Positions 26,459-35,039 are shown, counted from the first letter of the stretch. The stretch is 42,686 nucleotides of DNA from an uncultured Anaerolineaceae bacterium (GCA_937967805.1 CALBTC010000093.1:1-42686), one strand, 5' to 3'. Numbers and translations are program-made. Notes: generated by a model from the letters alone, not told the origin.

Positions 26459-26589
26459 TCAGATGACCACCTTGGTCATTTCAGATAACCACTGTGGTCC
26501 ACTCAGATGACCACCCTGGTCATTTCAGATAACCACGTGGTCATCTCAGATGACCACCTTGGTCATTTCAGATGACCATGTGGATAACT
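26459..26589. repeat. Six tandem 22-bp iteron-like dyads ending in a DnaA box
   Basis: Six head-to-tail units begin with TCAGAT at 26459, 26481, 26503, 26525, 26546 and 26568 (lengths 22, 22, 22, 21, 22 and 22). Units 1, 3 and 5 contain TGACCA...TGGTCA dyads, unit 4 a perfect ACCACGTGGT, and unit 2 ACCAC-T-GTGGT. The last unit is changed so that it holds TGTGGATAA at 26579-26587, the exact reverse complement of the DnaA box TTATCCACA. The spacing of about two helical turns puts the sites on one face of the DNA. Candidate roles are a replication origin, an operator array or integrase arm sites. Confidence 0.85.
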
Positions 26590-26651
26590 CCACCATTTTC
26601 TGGCTCTTATGCCCTATCAAATCAACTGTAAAACTTTCCTAAACTGAGGTC

Positions 26652-27596
26652 ATGAACATGCAAGCCCACATCGACCCCCCCATTACCGAAGCCTTCGATC
26701 AATTCGTCACCTGGCTGCGCTTCCGCGGCGTTCGCCCCGCCACCGTCGCCGCCCATTCGCAAAAGCTCCAGCAGTTCTTCAAACAAATGGAAGTCCAGAA
26801 ATTGAGCGACGTCACGGCCGTTCTCGTCGGCCGCTGGCTAGAAATGATGCGTGGCCAAACTGTTCTCTATGAAGAACATCCCACCCGTGATCCGCTTCCG
26901 CGCAAACTTTCGCCGGTCACCATTCGGGAACGGCTCAAAACCGTCCGCTACTTCATTCGCGTTTGCCTCAAATTGGGTCTATTGGCTGCCGATCCCCTCG
27001 CTTCCCTCCCGGCCCCTAAATTTGAAAAGGTCCGCGTCAAAGAACGGACCATGCGGAAGGAAACGGTTAACTCTCTGCTAGAGGTGGCCACACACCCCCG
27101 CGATCTGGCCCTCATCGCATTCATGGCCGATACAGGTGTCAGGGTGGGGGAAGTGCCCGGCTTGCTCGTCTCCCAGCTGGACCTGGAGAACCGCACGGCC
27201 GTTATCGACGGCAAAACAAAAGTGCGCCAGGTTACCTTCTCCAGACAGTGCGCCTTTCTCCTGGCCCAATGGCTAGAAAGCCACATCGTCCCGCAGAAGA
27301 AGCGAACCCACGTTTTTGTCAGCCTGGGCAATCGCAGCCGGGGCAAGCCGCTAACCGAAAACGCAATTCGCCTGCTGTTTCGCAAATTGGGAAAAGAATG
27401 CGGAGCAGCGGGTCCCCTAAACCCCCACGCAATGCGCCACCTGGTTGGCCAGCTGTGGACCGACCTGGCCAATCCCCGCCTGGCCCAAGAAAAGCTGGGC
27501 CATGCCGATCTCAAAACAACCCTCAGCTTTTACTATCATCCAGATTTTTCCGAAGTTGTAGAGAAAACAGAAACGCTCTCCCTCTTGAATTCATGA
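26652..27596 (+). CDS. int: Tyrosine recombinase (phage integrase)
   Basis: This 314-residue site-specific recombinase catalyses prophage integration and excision. The N-terminal SAM-like core-binding domain (about 10-110) is followed by the catalytic domain with Arg164 (TGVRVGEV), Lys190 (KTKVRQV), His259-x-x-Arg262 (PHAMRH), His284 (LGHADLKTT) and Tyr294 (SFYYH). No separate arm-binding domain is visible. ATGs at 26652 and 26658 compete; the second sits 7 nt after GAGGT. It faces away from the tRNA, about 1.3 kb from it. Confidence 0.93.
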   Translation: MNMQAHIDPPITEAFDQFVTWLRFRGVRPATVAAHSQKLQQFFKQMEVQKLSDVTAVLVGRWLEMMRGQTVLYEEHPTRDPLPRKLSPVTIRERLKTVRYFIRVCLKLGLLAADPLASLPAPKFEKVRVKERTMRKETVNSLLEVATHPRDLALIAFMADTGVRVGEVPGLLVSQLDLENRTAVIDGKTKVRQVTFSRQCAFLLAQWLESHIVPQKKRTHVFVSLGNRSRGKPLTENAIRLLFRKLGKECGAAGPLNPHAMRHLVGQLWTDLANPRLAQEKLGHADLKTTLSFYYHPDFSEVVEKTETLSLLNS

Positions 27597-28020
27597 CGTA
27601 TACAGCGGCCGGCGGCGCCAACACCGTCACGAATTCGTGACACTATCCGCCGGCGCGCCCGGACCGGTCGTCACGAAAGAAAAATCGTGATCCATTTGCC
27701 TGGATATCGTGCCGGTCCAGGAAAGCGTTGTCACGAAATTAGCCATGTTTTTTATGGCAGATGGTTGGCCAATTAATCCACGCAAGGAACGTTCATGAAA
27801 ATCGTGACGACGCTCACGGACGGCCGTGGCAGATTGTGGTGCAGGCCGTCACGAAAATTTCATCTATTTAGTGATTAGATTAAGTCAGCCAACCATCAAT
27901 TACCAATACTTATTGATGCGATTTTGTGACCAGATTGTGGGAAAGTCAAAGAGGAAAGTAATCACTTTATAGGCCAATATTCGTGACGCCGGTGGCCACC
28001 TGGTCGGCCGGAATCGTCAC

Positions 28021-28051
28021 GAAACAAAAAGCCCGGCCATGCGGCCGGGCT
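28021..28051 (-). terminator. Rho-independent terminator of the late operon (second)
   Basis: AGCCCGGCC, loop GCAT (as read on the minus strand), GGCCGGGCT, then TTTTTGTTTC. It is a strong 9-bp GC stem with a T-run. It serves transcription coming from the structural genes. Confidence 0.88.
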
Positions 28052-28105
28052 GGGGATGTGTGATTAAAATAGTTCTTCATGGAGCTCGTGGCTGGATTTT
28101 CGTGG

Positions 28106-28134
28106 AGAAAAAAGACCGGCCCCATGCGGCCGGT
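28106..28134 (-). terminator. Rho-independent terminator of the late operon (first)
   Basis: ACCGGCC, loop GCATGG, GGCCGGT, then CTTTTTTCTC on the minus strand. It precedes the other terminator by about 55 bp, giving tandem termination. Both loops carry the word GCATGG or GCAT next to GGCCGG, so they may be copies of one element. Confidence 0.82.
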
Positions 28135-28412
28135 TTGCCGTTTGCCTTGTAAAGCGGTCTCACCTCCATGAGTTTCAACCAACAACTTGCTCATGAGCGC
28201 CTGGCATGGCAGGCAAATGATAAAAGTGGACACGGCCACAACTGGACAGTCCCGTGTACAGTCGGTGAACCTGGCCGGGTCCACGTTCAGGGAGATTGGT
28301 TCACAAAACGGATTATAAACTGTTTTTCTCACTTATTCGTGACGGATTCGGTGCCAGGCCCCGCTGCACCCGTCATTAGTGACGAGCGCCGCCGGGCTGC
28401 TCCGGATTCTGG

Positions 28413-28721
28413 TCACGATGGCAGAGAGTTCATAAAGCACCTGGCCAGCACCTTATCAAACATTCCCCCATAGCGGTTGTAGCCAATGGTGAAGAATAAC
28501 TTGAGCAGGTTTCTGTCTTCACCAGGTCTTAGCTTAGGCTTGCCGTCGATGGTGTGATTGTGGCCGTTTGTCACTTGTGGCAGGGTCATTACATCGACGA
28601 TCAGCTGAGCGAGTTCGTCGCCGGTGAGGGTGCTTACATTCACTGCCTGGCGTTGTTTGGGCAGGATTGTTTGTACAATCCCCAGCTTGTCACCCTCGTG
28701 TTTAAGCCGTAGCCTGTTCAT
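28413..28721 (-). CDS. Last gene of the late operon, unknown
   Basis: I do not recognise this 102-residue soluble protein. It has a basic start (MNRLRLKHEGDKLG), a helical middle and LLKLFFTIGYNRYGGMFDKVL near the end, plus one cysteine (C95). There is no membrane segment. It starts inside the upstream gene (20-bp overlap), the usual dense packing of phage late genes. Its position after two membrane proteins would suit a lysis-associated product, but no muramidase, amidase or peptidase motif is visible. Confidence 0.6.
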   Translation of the reverse strand: MNRLRLKHEGDKLGIVQTILPKQRQAVNVSTLTGDELAQLIVDVMTLPQVTNGHNHTIDGKPKLRPGEDRNLLKLFFTIGYNRYGGMFDKVLARCFMNSLPS

Positions 28722-28932
28722 GTTGTTGCTTAACTACTTTGGCCACGTCCACAGCCGCCTGGCTGGGCAGGTAGATCATGACGATCTTCATGATTAAGTC
28801 GGCTGCTTCCTGAAAAATAACAGGGTCAACATCAGGGAAAACGATGGGCATGATTTGAAGCAAGGCGCCTAGAATGGCACCGATTACCGTGATGGTTGCC
28901 TTCTTGCTGTTAAAGATGAGACGGTTGTTCAT
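28702..28932 (-). CDS. Small membrane protein, holin candidate
   Basis: This 76-residue protein has a short basic N-terminus (MNNRLIFNSKKAT), a long hydrophobic helix (TVIGAILGALLQIMPIVF) and a second weaker one (LIMKIVMIYLPSQAAV), ending with a charged tail. Size, topology and place in the late operon suit a phage holin. Holins are too variable for a motif call. It overlaps its neighbours by 20 bp and 4 bp. Confidence 0.6.
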   Translation of the reverse strand: MNNRLIFNSKKATITVIGAILGALLQIMPIVFPDVDPVIFQEAADLIMKIVMIYLPSQAAVDVAKVVKQQHEQATA

Positions 28933-29285
28933 AATGTTTTTTGCTCCTTTGCTGTGATGATTTTTTCCAGCCGTTGCAGCTGGGTTTTGAGTTCCCGAAT
29001 CTCAGAGTTAAAAAGCTCATTCTGCGCTTTCACACTCTGGTATTTGGCATAGAGTTGGTAATAAAGTTCCTGCCACTTATCGGCTCTGTGTTCACTGTCC
29101 TTTAGCTGCCGCTTTAATTCCTCGATATCTTGGCGCAGCTCATCGTAATACCGGTCGGCCACGGTCTGATCTCTTGTCTCCTGGCGCTCGGCGCGTTGGT
29201 GCCGCTGCTGGCGCTGTGTCTGTAGAAAGTTGATCAATGTAGACAGAACGGTCGATGAAAGAACAGCGATTAAGATTTCTTCCAT
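28929..29285 (-). CDS. Membrane-anchored coiled-coil protein
   Basis: This 118-residue protein has an N-terminal hydrophobic helix (EEILIAVLSSTVLSTLINFL), then about 95 residues of highly charged helix with heptad-like spacing (YYDELRQDIEELKRQLKDSEHRADKWQELY). This layout resembles small phage lysis or holin-partner proteins and i-spanins, though a monoderm host would not need a spanin. It ends 4 bp inside the holin candidate gene. Confidence 0.6.
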   Translation of the reverse strand: MEEILIAVLSSTVLSTLINFLQTQRQQRHQRAERQETRDQTVADRYYDELRQDIEELKRQLKDSEHRADKWQELYYQLYAKYQSVKAQNELFNSEIRELKTQLQRLEKIITAKEQKTL

Positions 29286-29301
29286 GTGTGCCTGCTTTGG
29301 A

Positions 29302-29526
29302 TCAGTCGGCGCTTTCGGCTGCGGACTCTGGTTCCACTTTTGCTGCTTCTGGATTCAACAGGTAATCAAGGCTGGTGATGGCTCCCTGGTAGAAAGCTAC
29401 CTTTTGTAGCAGTTCTTTAAGAGTGGCTTCAAGCCCTTCGCGCTGTGCAAGAATCTTCTCACGGTCGATTGGTTCATTGTTGGTTTTTGTTTTTTGGTTC
29501 ATTGGTAAAGTTTTATTTTTTGACAT
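29302..29526 (-). CDS. Small charged protein, unknown
   Basis: This 74-residue protein has a Lys/Thr-rich start (MSKNKTLPMNQKTKT), a central helix of about 35 residues (EKILAQREGLEATLKELLQK) and an acidic end (VEPESAAESAD). It lies 15 bp after the fibre gene and 16 bp before the coiled-coil gene. It may be a small tail or lysis accessory. A second ATG at residue 9 is possible. Confidence 0.55.
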   Translation of the reverse strand: MSKNKTLPMNQKTKTNNEPIDREKILAQREGLEATLKELLQKVAFYQGAITSLDYLLNPEAAKVEPESAAESAD

Positions 29527-29541
29527 TAGATTTCTCCTGGG

Positions 29542-32463
29542 CTAGATGTAATAGCCCCAAATTTCGATCCATACTCGGACTGTAGTAGCCGCGTTTAGAA
29601 TGGTTAAATAAACATCTCCATTGCTGTCACAATTCACAATGCCTGATACGTATTGTTGATTTACTCCGTTCATGGCTCTGCAACTTAGTTGATTGTCGCT
29701 TGGTGATGAACTCGGACCTAACCAAACTTCATCACTTGTTGTTCCCGAATTTGATGAAATAACTAGGGTTACGTTGACTGCTTTGATGCCTGCAGGTAAA
29801 CCAAAACTAGCAGATAGATCGATGGTTTGGTCATTGGTGGGACCAAAGTTATCCCCGTTGAAATTCGTGCTTGTGGCTTTGGAGATTGGGCGGTAGCCAT
29901 AAACGGTGTACTTGGTGCTTCCTACGTAATAATTGAGGTTCCCGGAATAAGAAACATCTCCCGGAGCGTCGCTACTCCAACCTGTGTTAGACCTCAGTCT
30001 TTCGGCTCGGAAAAGTGAGCTGGATTCCATTGTTTCTTCTGCCGATCCGTTTCCGGCATAAAGGGTCAGGGATACCTTTTGGCTTCCATTGGGGCTGATT
30101 GCCTCAATGATGTATTGCGATCTGTCCACCAGGGCGCTGGTATAAAGCCAATGCCGAGCAAAGGTGGTTGCGCCACTTTTGAACTTAAGCGACTTGATCC
30201 CTTCATAAGTTTGGGCTGTGTGATTGGGTAGGGTGATGCCATCAGCGTCTAAAACAACTGCGCCTGCACCTGCATATAGTTTCCCATCGGTTCCTGCATA
30301 CCATTGAAGCGTGCCGCTGTTGTAGCCAGCAATACGGCCTATGCTGCTGTCACGCCAGATTTTTAAGCCGGTGGTGGGTGTGCCGAAGCTGCCGGTTCCT
30401 TGCCAGATGCCGCCGCTGGCTCCGAGGGTCATTACTCCGGCAAAGTAGGATGCGCCTGCATTGTCGATAACGATGACGTCGGCATTGCTGCTGTTGCGGA
30501 TGCGCAGGGTGGTGCCGTCCCAGCGTAGGGCGGTGCCGGTTGGATTTCCCAGCCTGAGTTTGTAGCTGGCTCCATCCAGACCAACCCATAAACCATTTCC
30601 GCCTGAATCCATACCGGTGGGCAAAGTATTGCCAATGGCCAAAGATGGTACGCTGGGATTAAGCCTTAGCGTCTCTGTGCCTCCGGATTCATACAGGCTT
30701 AACCTCAAGCCGTGGGCGGCAAAGTTGGTGTCAGAAAGCAGTAAGTAAATGTTGCTGGCCTGTCCGGCCCACAAGCCCCACTCGTCGCCCACTCCGGCGA
30801 TACCATCAAGCTGGCCCATGCGAACGTGAACAGAGTGATTTCCGCCTACGCTTGGGTCAGTCACCCATGTGCCAATCTCCGCATAGGGACTCCCCAACGG
30901 ATCGAGGGTGGTTACATGCCAGTAACCATCCCCGCTTTGGCCATAGTCCAGGGCTGTAGCCCCTTCTGTGATGATCTGGCCTATGCTGCCACTGACGTAC
31001 GTCCATGTCCAGCTTTGTTCCCCGCCGCCTAAGTCGGTGTAGCTGCTGACCGTGCCCCACGCATCCCCCACCACCAGGCCCCCACCGCTGCGGTCAATGT
31101 AACGCAGCCGTACGTAGTCGCCATCGGCAAAGACCTGGGTATTCTCGAAGCCGGGCAGGTCGTAAACAAACAGCGTGCCGCTTACGGCCGGGATGGTGAA
31201 CGGCCGTGACACAATCGCCACGGATTTACTGATAATCTGACTTCCAGCCAGCGCCAGGTTGATGTCGGCAATGAAAGCCTCCACCGTCAGCGAATCGGCC
31301 GTTATATTGCGAAAATCAGCGTCCCCATCATGCTGGATGCCCCAGCCGGTAGTGCCGCTAACCCAGTTGTGCGCCTGGATATGGGTGTCTTCCAGCAGCA
31401 CATCGCCGCCGCTGGCCAGAATGGTCAGGTCGCCGGTGTGCAGCAGGCTGCCGGTTAACTGAATGTTACCTTCAATATCTAGCGGCTGAACCGGGTCTTT
31501 GCCGACCCCTAGCCGCTCCAGCCGTAGATACCCGTTGGGTGTGGACTTCAACAGGATTTCATTTGCCCCTGGGTTGCTGCTGGCCACTATGGAATGGCTG
31601 ATCGTCCCGGCCACGTGGTCGATGAGATCCAAAGAATCTACGCTGATCGGCAATGGGGTGGGTGCGCCAATGAGTAAGGCTGCTCCAGGTGCCTGGATGG
31701 TAGGCGTGCCGGTCACCAGTTCAAGCGTAACGGCTTGGGCCTCGACGTTGACGCCGGGTGAGCCAAGATCAATAGTAGGCGATTGGGGAACAAGCTCCAG
31801 CGTGACTGTGTTTGCCAGGATGTTCACCCCGCCAACGTCAAACGTAGGTGACTGCGGTGCGAGCTCCAGCGTGACCGGATTAACATTGACGTTGACGGGA
31901 ACATCAAATGTCGCGGCCTGGGGCGCGAGTTCAAGCGTTACTGCGTTGGCGTTGATGTTTACGCCGCTTGCGGTGTGAACAACTGTGACGCGAACAGAAT
32001 CAATAAAAGCATCCCAATTGGAGCCACTCTCGTTTTGGGCAACAATCACCAGGTAGGTGCTGGCATTCTTGAGGTCGGCCCCGGTAATGGTCAATCCCCA
32101 GGCATCGCTGGTTGTGTCACCATAGCCTTGCCATGTTTCGGTGTTGCTCCAGTTGGCAACCAGGGCTTTGTTGTTTCCGTCTAGACTGCCCGCGATCATC
32201 CACTGGATTAAGTTGTCACCAATGCGGTTGCTGCTTTCCCCAAAGCGTAAAATCTCGACGAAAATGGCGTCTATCGTGTCACTGTCACCGATTGCGGAGA
32301 AATCAAAGGCAACACGCAGGTAGTTCGATATTTCCGATCCATCCAAGTCGGCCGTTGTGTAATTGTTGTTGTCGGCTGTTAAGTCGCCGATGGTCCACGC
32401 CTGTGTACCTATGCCGGTTTGGTTGTTCCCGGAACTGGCGTAGATGGGCCCTGTGGTGGTCAT
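29542..32463 (-). CDS. Large tail fibre / receptor-binding protein
   Basis: This is a 973-residue beta-rich protein. Residues 1-160 look like a jelly-roll domain. Residues 163-255 hold four repeats of about 23 residues built on VTLELxPQSPT (VTLELAPQAAT, VTLELAPQSPT, VTLELVPQSPT, VTLELVTGTPT). A long Gly/Ser/Thr-rich shaft follows, with NGYLRLERLGVGKDPVQPLDI typical of fibre chaperone-like hinges, and a C-terminal domain (about 820-973) could be the tip. Its position downstream of the baseplate-like genes supports a host-recognition role. AAAGGGG precedes the ATG. It is unusually rich in single-codon repeats relative to its neighbours. Confidence 0.78.
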   Translation of the reverse strand: MTTTGPIYASSGNNQTGIGTQAWTIGDLTADNNNYTTADLDGSEISNYLRVAFDFSAIGDSDTIDAIFVEILRFGESSNRIGDNLIQWMIAGSLDGNNKALVANWSNTETWQGYGDTTSDAWGLTITGADLKNASTYLVIVAQNESGSNWDAFIDSVRVTVVHTASGVNINANAVTLELAPQAATFDVPVNVNVNPVTLELAPQSPTFDVGGVNILANTVTLELVPQSPTIDLGSPGVNVEAQAVTLELVTGTPTIQAPGAALLIGAPTPLPISVDSLDLIDHVAGTISHSIVASSNPGANEILLKSTPNGYLRLERLGVGKDPVQPLDIEGNIQLTGSLLHTGDLTILASGGDVLLEDTHIQAHNWVSGTTGWGIQHDGDADFRNITADSLTVEAFIADINLALAGSQIISKSVAIVSRPFTIPAVSGTLFVYDLPGFENTQVFADGDYVRLRYIDRSGGGLVVGDAWGTVSSYTDLGGGEQSWTWTYVSGSIGQIITEGATALDYGQSGDGYWHVTTLDPLGSPYAEIGTWVTDPSVGGNHSVHVRMGQLDGIAGVGDEWGLWAGQASNIYLLLSDTNFAAHGLRLSLYESGGTETLRLNPSVPSLAIGNTLPTGMDSGGNGLWVGLDGASYKLRLGNPTGTALRWDGTTLRIRNSSNADVIVIDNAGASYFAGVMTLGASGGIWQGTGSFGTPTTGLKIWRDSSIGRIAGYNSGTLQWYAGTDGKLYAGAGAVVLDADGITLPNHTAQTYEGIKSLKFKSGATTFARHWLYTSALVDRSQYIIEAISPNGSQKVSLTLYAGNGSAEETMESSSLFRAERLRSNTGWSSDAPGDVSYSGNLNYYVGSTKYTVYGYRPISKATSTNFNGDNFGPTNDQTIDLSASFGLPAGIKAVNVTLVISSNSGTTSDEVWLGPSSSPSDNQLSCRAMNGVNQQYVSGIVNCDSNGDVYLTILNAATTVRVWIEIWGYYI

Positions 32464-32476
32464 GGGTTGCCCCTTT

Positions 32477-32911
32477 CTAGGCTGTTGCTTTTCTCAGATA
32501 CAAAATGCCGCCGGCCGGTATCGTGATGGTGTAGCTGCTGCCGTTGGCGTTTGTGGCTTCGATGGCGAAGAGCAGCGGGCTGGTTGTTGTCACGCCGGTC
32601 CATTTCACAACGACGGCATAGTTAATGGTTCCTGCGGCAATCGAGGCCCAGGTGGGATTCTCAAAATCCCAGGCACTTCTGTCGTTGGTGTCGTCTTCGG
32701 TCCAGGTAGGGGTGGTGATGGTGTACCCCCCGGCTGTGTAACCGGTGAGAGCGATTTCGTTGGCCACGATGTCAGACAAGAAATGCTGAGTGTCGATGTT
32801 GAGCGTCAATCCGGCCATCAGATAGACACGAAAGGTGTCGCTGGCCAGATTCAGATTGTTGCCAAATGTGTAAATCCCTCGGTTAAAAACGGTGATGTCT
32901 CCAACTGCCAT
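32477..32911 (-). CDS. Phage tail-associated protein
   Basis: This is a 144-residue protein with mostly beta pattern, beginning MAVGDITVFNRGIYTFGN and ending with a Gly-rich strand (IPAGGILYLRKA). The wording (TFRVYLMAGLTLNIDTQHFLSDI) matches small phage virion proteins often found between tail genes. The role is not assigned. It lies 13 bp before the fibre gene and 25 bp after the baseplate-like gene. Confidence 0.65.
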   Translation of the reverse strand: MAVGDITVFNRGIYTFGNNLNLASDTFRVYLMAGLTLNIDTQHFLSDIVANEIALTGYTAGGYTITTPTWTEDDTNDRSAWDFENPTWASIAAGTINYAVVVKWTGVTTTSPLLFAIEATNANGSSYTITIPAGGILYLRKATA

Positions 32912-32936
32912 GATGGTTGCTCCTTAAGCAAAATTG

Positions 32937-34634
32937 CTAGATAGGTTCAATAAACATCTGCCCGTTGTCCAGGAAGATGTTGTATTGCTGTAAAGTTGTT
33001 CGGTCGGTTAAGACCAGGCTGTCCAGGTCGGCTCTCACCAGCACGATCCGCCCGCCTACGTCTGTTTTAAGCAGATAAACTTGTGGCCCTGGGTCGCTGC
33101 TGGCGTCAATGGCGTGATACTCGCTGCCGCTCACGTTGGTGTTTATGGTTAGGGCGCTTAAAGTGCCTGGTGTATGGTGTGCGTCAGGATCGGCTGCGTG
33201 TGCTGAGATGTCTACGCCGTCGATGGTTACAAGTGGGTCAACCAGCAAATTGCCGGTCAAAACTGGCCCGCTGCCGCTGGACCATAGGTAACTTGATTCT
33301 CCTGTTGGTGGGCCACTGCCCCCGCCGCTTCCGGCATTGGTGTGTCGAACAGTTTCTTCCAGGTCTTTTAATTTCTCTGCCATGATGTTTAGGCCGGTGG
33401 ATATTCGTTTTGGGGTATCGCCAACCAGTAGGGTGGTGTATCTTTTGCCGTCTTCCCCCAGCCGGTGGCGGATGCCTAATACAATCAAATCGTCGTCAAG
33501 ATCAATGATTTCCGTTGTAACCAGGTTGCCACTTGAGTTGACGGGGCTGCTGCGGTTGTAGGTGACGTGAATCAATTGGCCGGGAATCAAATCGGCATGA
33601 ATGATCAGATCTGGTATTTCATAGTAGGTGATGATTGGCTGCGCCCGGTGCGATAGCCAGGTGATCCCCGCGTACAGGAGGGCAATGGCGTTTGTCTCTA
33701 CGGCCGTTTGGTCGGTTGGGTCGCTGGGCTGGTAAGCTGGGAAACCTTTGGTTGTCCAGATGACGGGATTGCCGTCTTCTTCCATGTCTCGGTTGCGAAT
33801 CCAGGAATCTGAGTAGTTCACATCCCATTTGATTGGTACGCTGACCAACCCTTGGGCCTCGGCAATTGTGCGCCGGTCCACGCCCATGCCTGCGCCAAAG
33901 ATGTAGGCGCGGGAAAAAACCTCCTGCGGCTCTTTGGTTACGCGGATTGGCTTACTAATGATTGCCGTCGTCGCGTTGGCCTGGTAGCTGGCTGGGTTGT
34001 TGGTTTCCAGCAGTGTCAGGCCGCTGTTGTTTGTGAATTCATACCAAATGTGCAGCGTGAAATCTGGATTGTCTATTAGGGCAAATGACATGTGGGCATT
34101 CATTTGCTGCAGGAGGGTGGCCAGGGCAACATAGGCTGTTTCGCCGCTGCCTACAAGCACGGCGCCATTGGGGGCGATGCCGTGTTCTGTGACTACCCAG
34201 CCTTTATCTGTGTAGCTGAGTGCGTCTGCCACCGGTGTTGTTGATGGTCCTCCGGCATTGTCGCTGATCACGTTGAAGCCGATATTGCCCCATTTGATGT
34301 TGCCAATCAGGTCTGGTCCGGCAATGGTGTAGACCACATGCCGGCCTACAACTTCCGGTTTCACTTCTCGGATGATGAAGCAGCAAATCTCATGTCTCAG
34401 GCCAGATACAGAGGAAACGGCTGACACTCGGGCAATACGGTATTCCTGGCACAAACTCAGGCTGGGTGTATCGGAACCATGAATCTTAAAGGAGCCGCGG
34501 CCTTCCTCGTCGAGGTTGTTAGTTCCCTCAGCGCCTCCGGCCACAATGCGGGTAATGGTGCCGACCAATGGCCCAATGGTTATGGAGCTGCCGTATCCGT
34601 AAATTTCCGCTTGGTGTCCTGTCCAGCTGCTCAC
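32937..34634 (-). CDS. Baseplate/tail protein (siphovirus-like)
   Basis: This is a 565-residue virion protein. Residues 1-400 look like the beta-rich core of a tail-tip protein (GRGSFKIHGSDTPSLSL, PDLIIHADLIPGQLIHVTY, IDLDDDLIVLGIRHRLGEDG). Residues 405-430 form a Gly/Ser-rich hinge. The C-terminal part has the motif TIDGVDISAHAADPDAHHTPG (in two pieces), a sequence that recurs in tail fibres and related proteins as a collagen-like or trimerisation segment. Order after tape measure and distal tail genes fits the tail-hub (Tal/gp37-like) slot. No peptidase motif was recognised. Confidence 0.72.
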   Translation of the reverse strand: MSSWTGHQAEIYGYGSSITIGPLVGTITRIVAGGAEGTNNLDEEGRGSFKIHGSDTPSLSLCQEYRIARVSAVSSVSGLRHEICCFIIREVKPEVVGRHVVYTIAGPDLIGNIKWGNIGFNVISDNAGGPSTTPVADALSYTDKGWVVTEHGIAPNGAVLVGSGETAYVALATLLQQMNAHMSFALIDNPDFTLHIWYEFTNNSGLTLLETNNPASYQANATTAIISKPIRVTKEPQEVFSRAYIFGAGMGVDRRTIAEAQGLVSVPIKWDVNYSDSWIRNRDMEEDGNPVIWTTKGFPAYQPSDPTDQTAVETNAIALLYAGITWLSHRAQPIITYYEIPDLIIHADLIPGQLIHVTYNRSSPVNSSGNLVTTEIIDLDDDLIVLGIRHRLGEDGKRYTTLLVGDTPKRISTGLNIMAEKLKDLEETVRHTNAGSGGGSGPPTGESSYLWSSGSGPVLTGNLLVDPLVTIDGVDISAHAADPDAHHTPGTLSALTINTNVSGSEYHAIDASSDPGPQVYLLKTDVGGRIVLVRADLDSLVLTDRTTLQQYNIFLDNGQMFIEPI

Positions 34635-34637
34635 GGC

Positions 34638-35039
34638 CTAGCTCCAGTCGTCGAAGGGAATAAGGTTGAGAGTTACCAGAAAAGAAAAGTCATTCTTTTT
34701 GTGGACCAGGTTGATTGACTTCAAGCTGGCATTGCACGTTTCGGACGTGCCCCCGCTGTCCAGGTCGGCCGTGGCCGTGCCGTTGCTGCCGATCAAGGCC
34801 TTGATCGCCGCTTCCTCCGCCTCGGCTGCTGCCTTTGTGCTGAAGCGCATGAAGAACGTGGCGCTAAATGGCTCAGGGGTGGCCACTGAACCGGTGCCAT
34901 AATCGGGATCGAAAAGTGCGCCGTTGGCCATTTTCACCACCTGCACGTCGCCGGTTGTGGTGATTGGCAGTTTGGAAACAGACCAGCGGTTGGTGCCGTC
35001 GTGAAACGTCTTGCCGTTGAATGCACGTAGGTATCTCAA
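34638..35039 (-). CDS. Distal-tail-like protein
   Basis: This 133-residue protein lies directly after the tape measure gene (overlap 4 bp) and before the tail-hub gene, the slot of a distal tail protein. Its wording (MRYLRAFNGKTFHDGTNRWSV and FMRFSTKAAAEAEEAAIKALIG) shows a beta-rich start and one long helix. Length is short for Dit proteins (usually over 200), so the call rests on position. Confidence 0.6.
   Translation of the reverse strand: MRYLRAFNGKTFHDGTNRWSVSKLPITTTGDVQVVKMANGALFDPDYGTGSVATPEPFSATFFMRFSTKAAAEAEEAAIKALIGSNGTATADLDSGGTSETCNASLKSINLVHKKNDFSFLVTLNLIPFDDWS

Larger units (their letters stand above)
27597..28412. other. Noncoding stretch with clustered GTCACGAA motifs
   Basis: No gene is supported in these 816 bp. 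Copies of GTCACGAA or its complement TTCGTGAC are at 27626 and 27634 (forming a perfect 16-bp palindrome), 27670, 27730, 27848, 27980, 28016 and 28336. Near matches are at about 27802 (ATCGTGAC), 28372 (GTCATTAGTGAC) and 28412 (GTCACGAT). Two minus-strand terminators lie within. An open frame across the terminators (27967-28332) is judged spurious. Confidence 0.7.

Noticed and set aside
26459..26589. CRISPR array
   Set aside because: Units are head-to-tail without unique spacers, and no cas gene is near.
27501..27540. Integrase lacking its catalytic tyrosine (Phe at His+9)
   Set aside because: Many phage integrases of the TTLDTYSH type have the tyrosine at His+10, as here (Tyr294), with the same His two residues later.
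27967..28332. 121-residue minus-strand open frame between the late operon and integrase
   Set aside because: It runs through both terminators and several GTCACGAA sites, has no ribosome site and its composition does not look like a protein.
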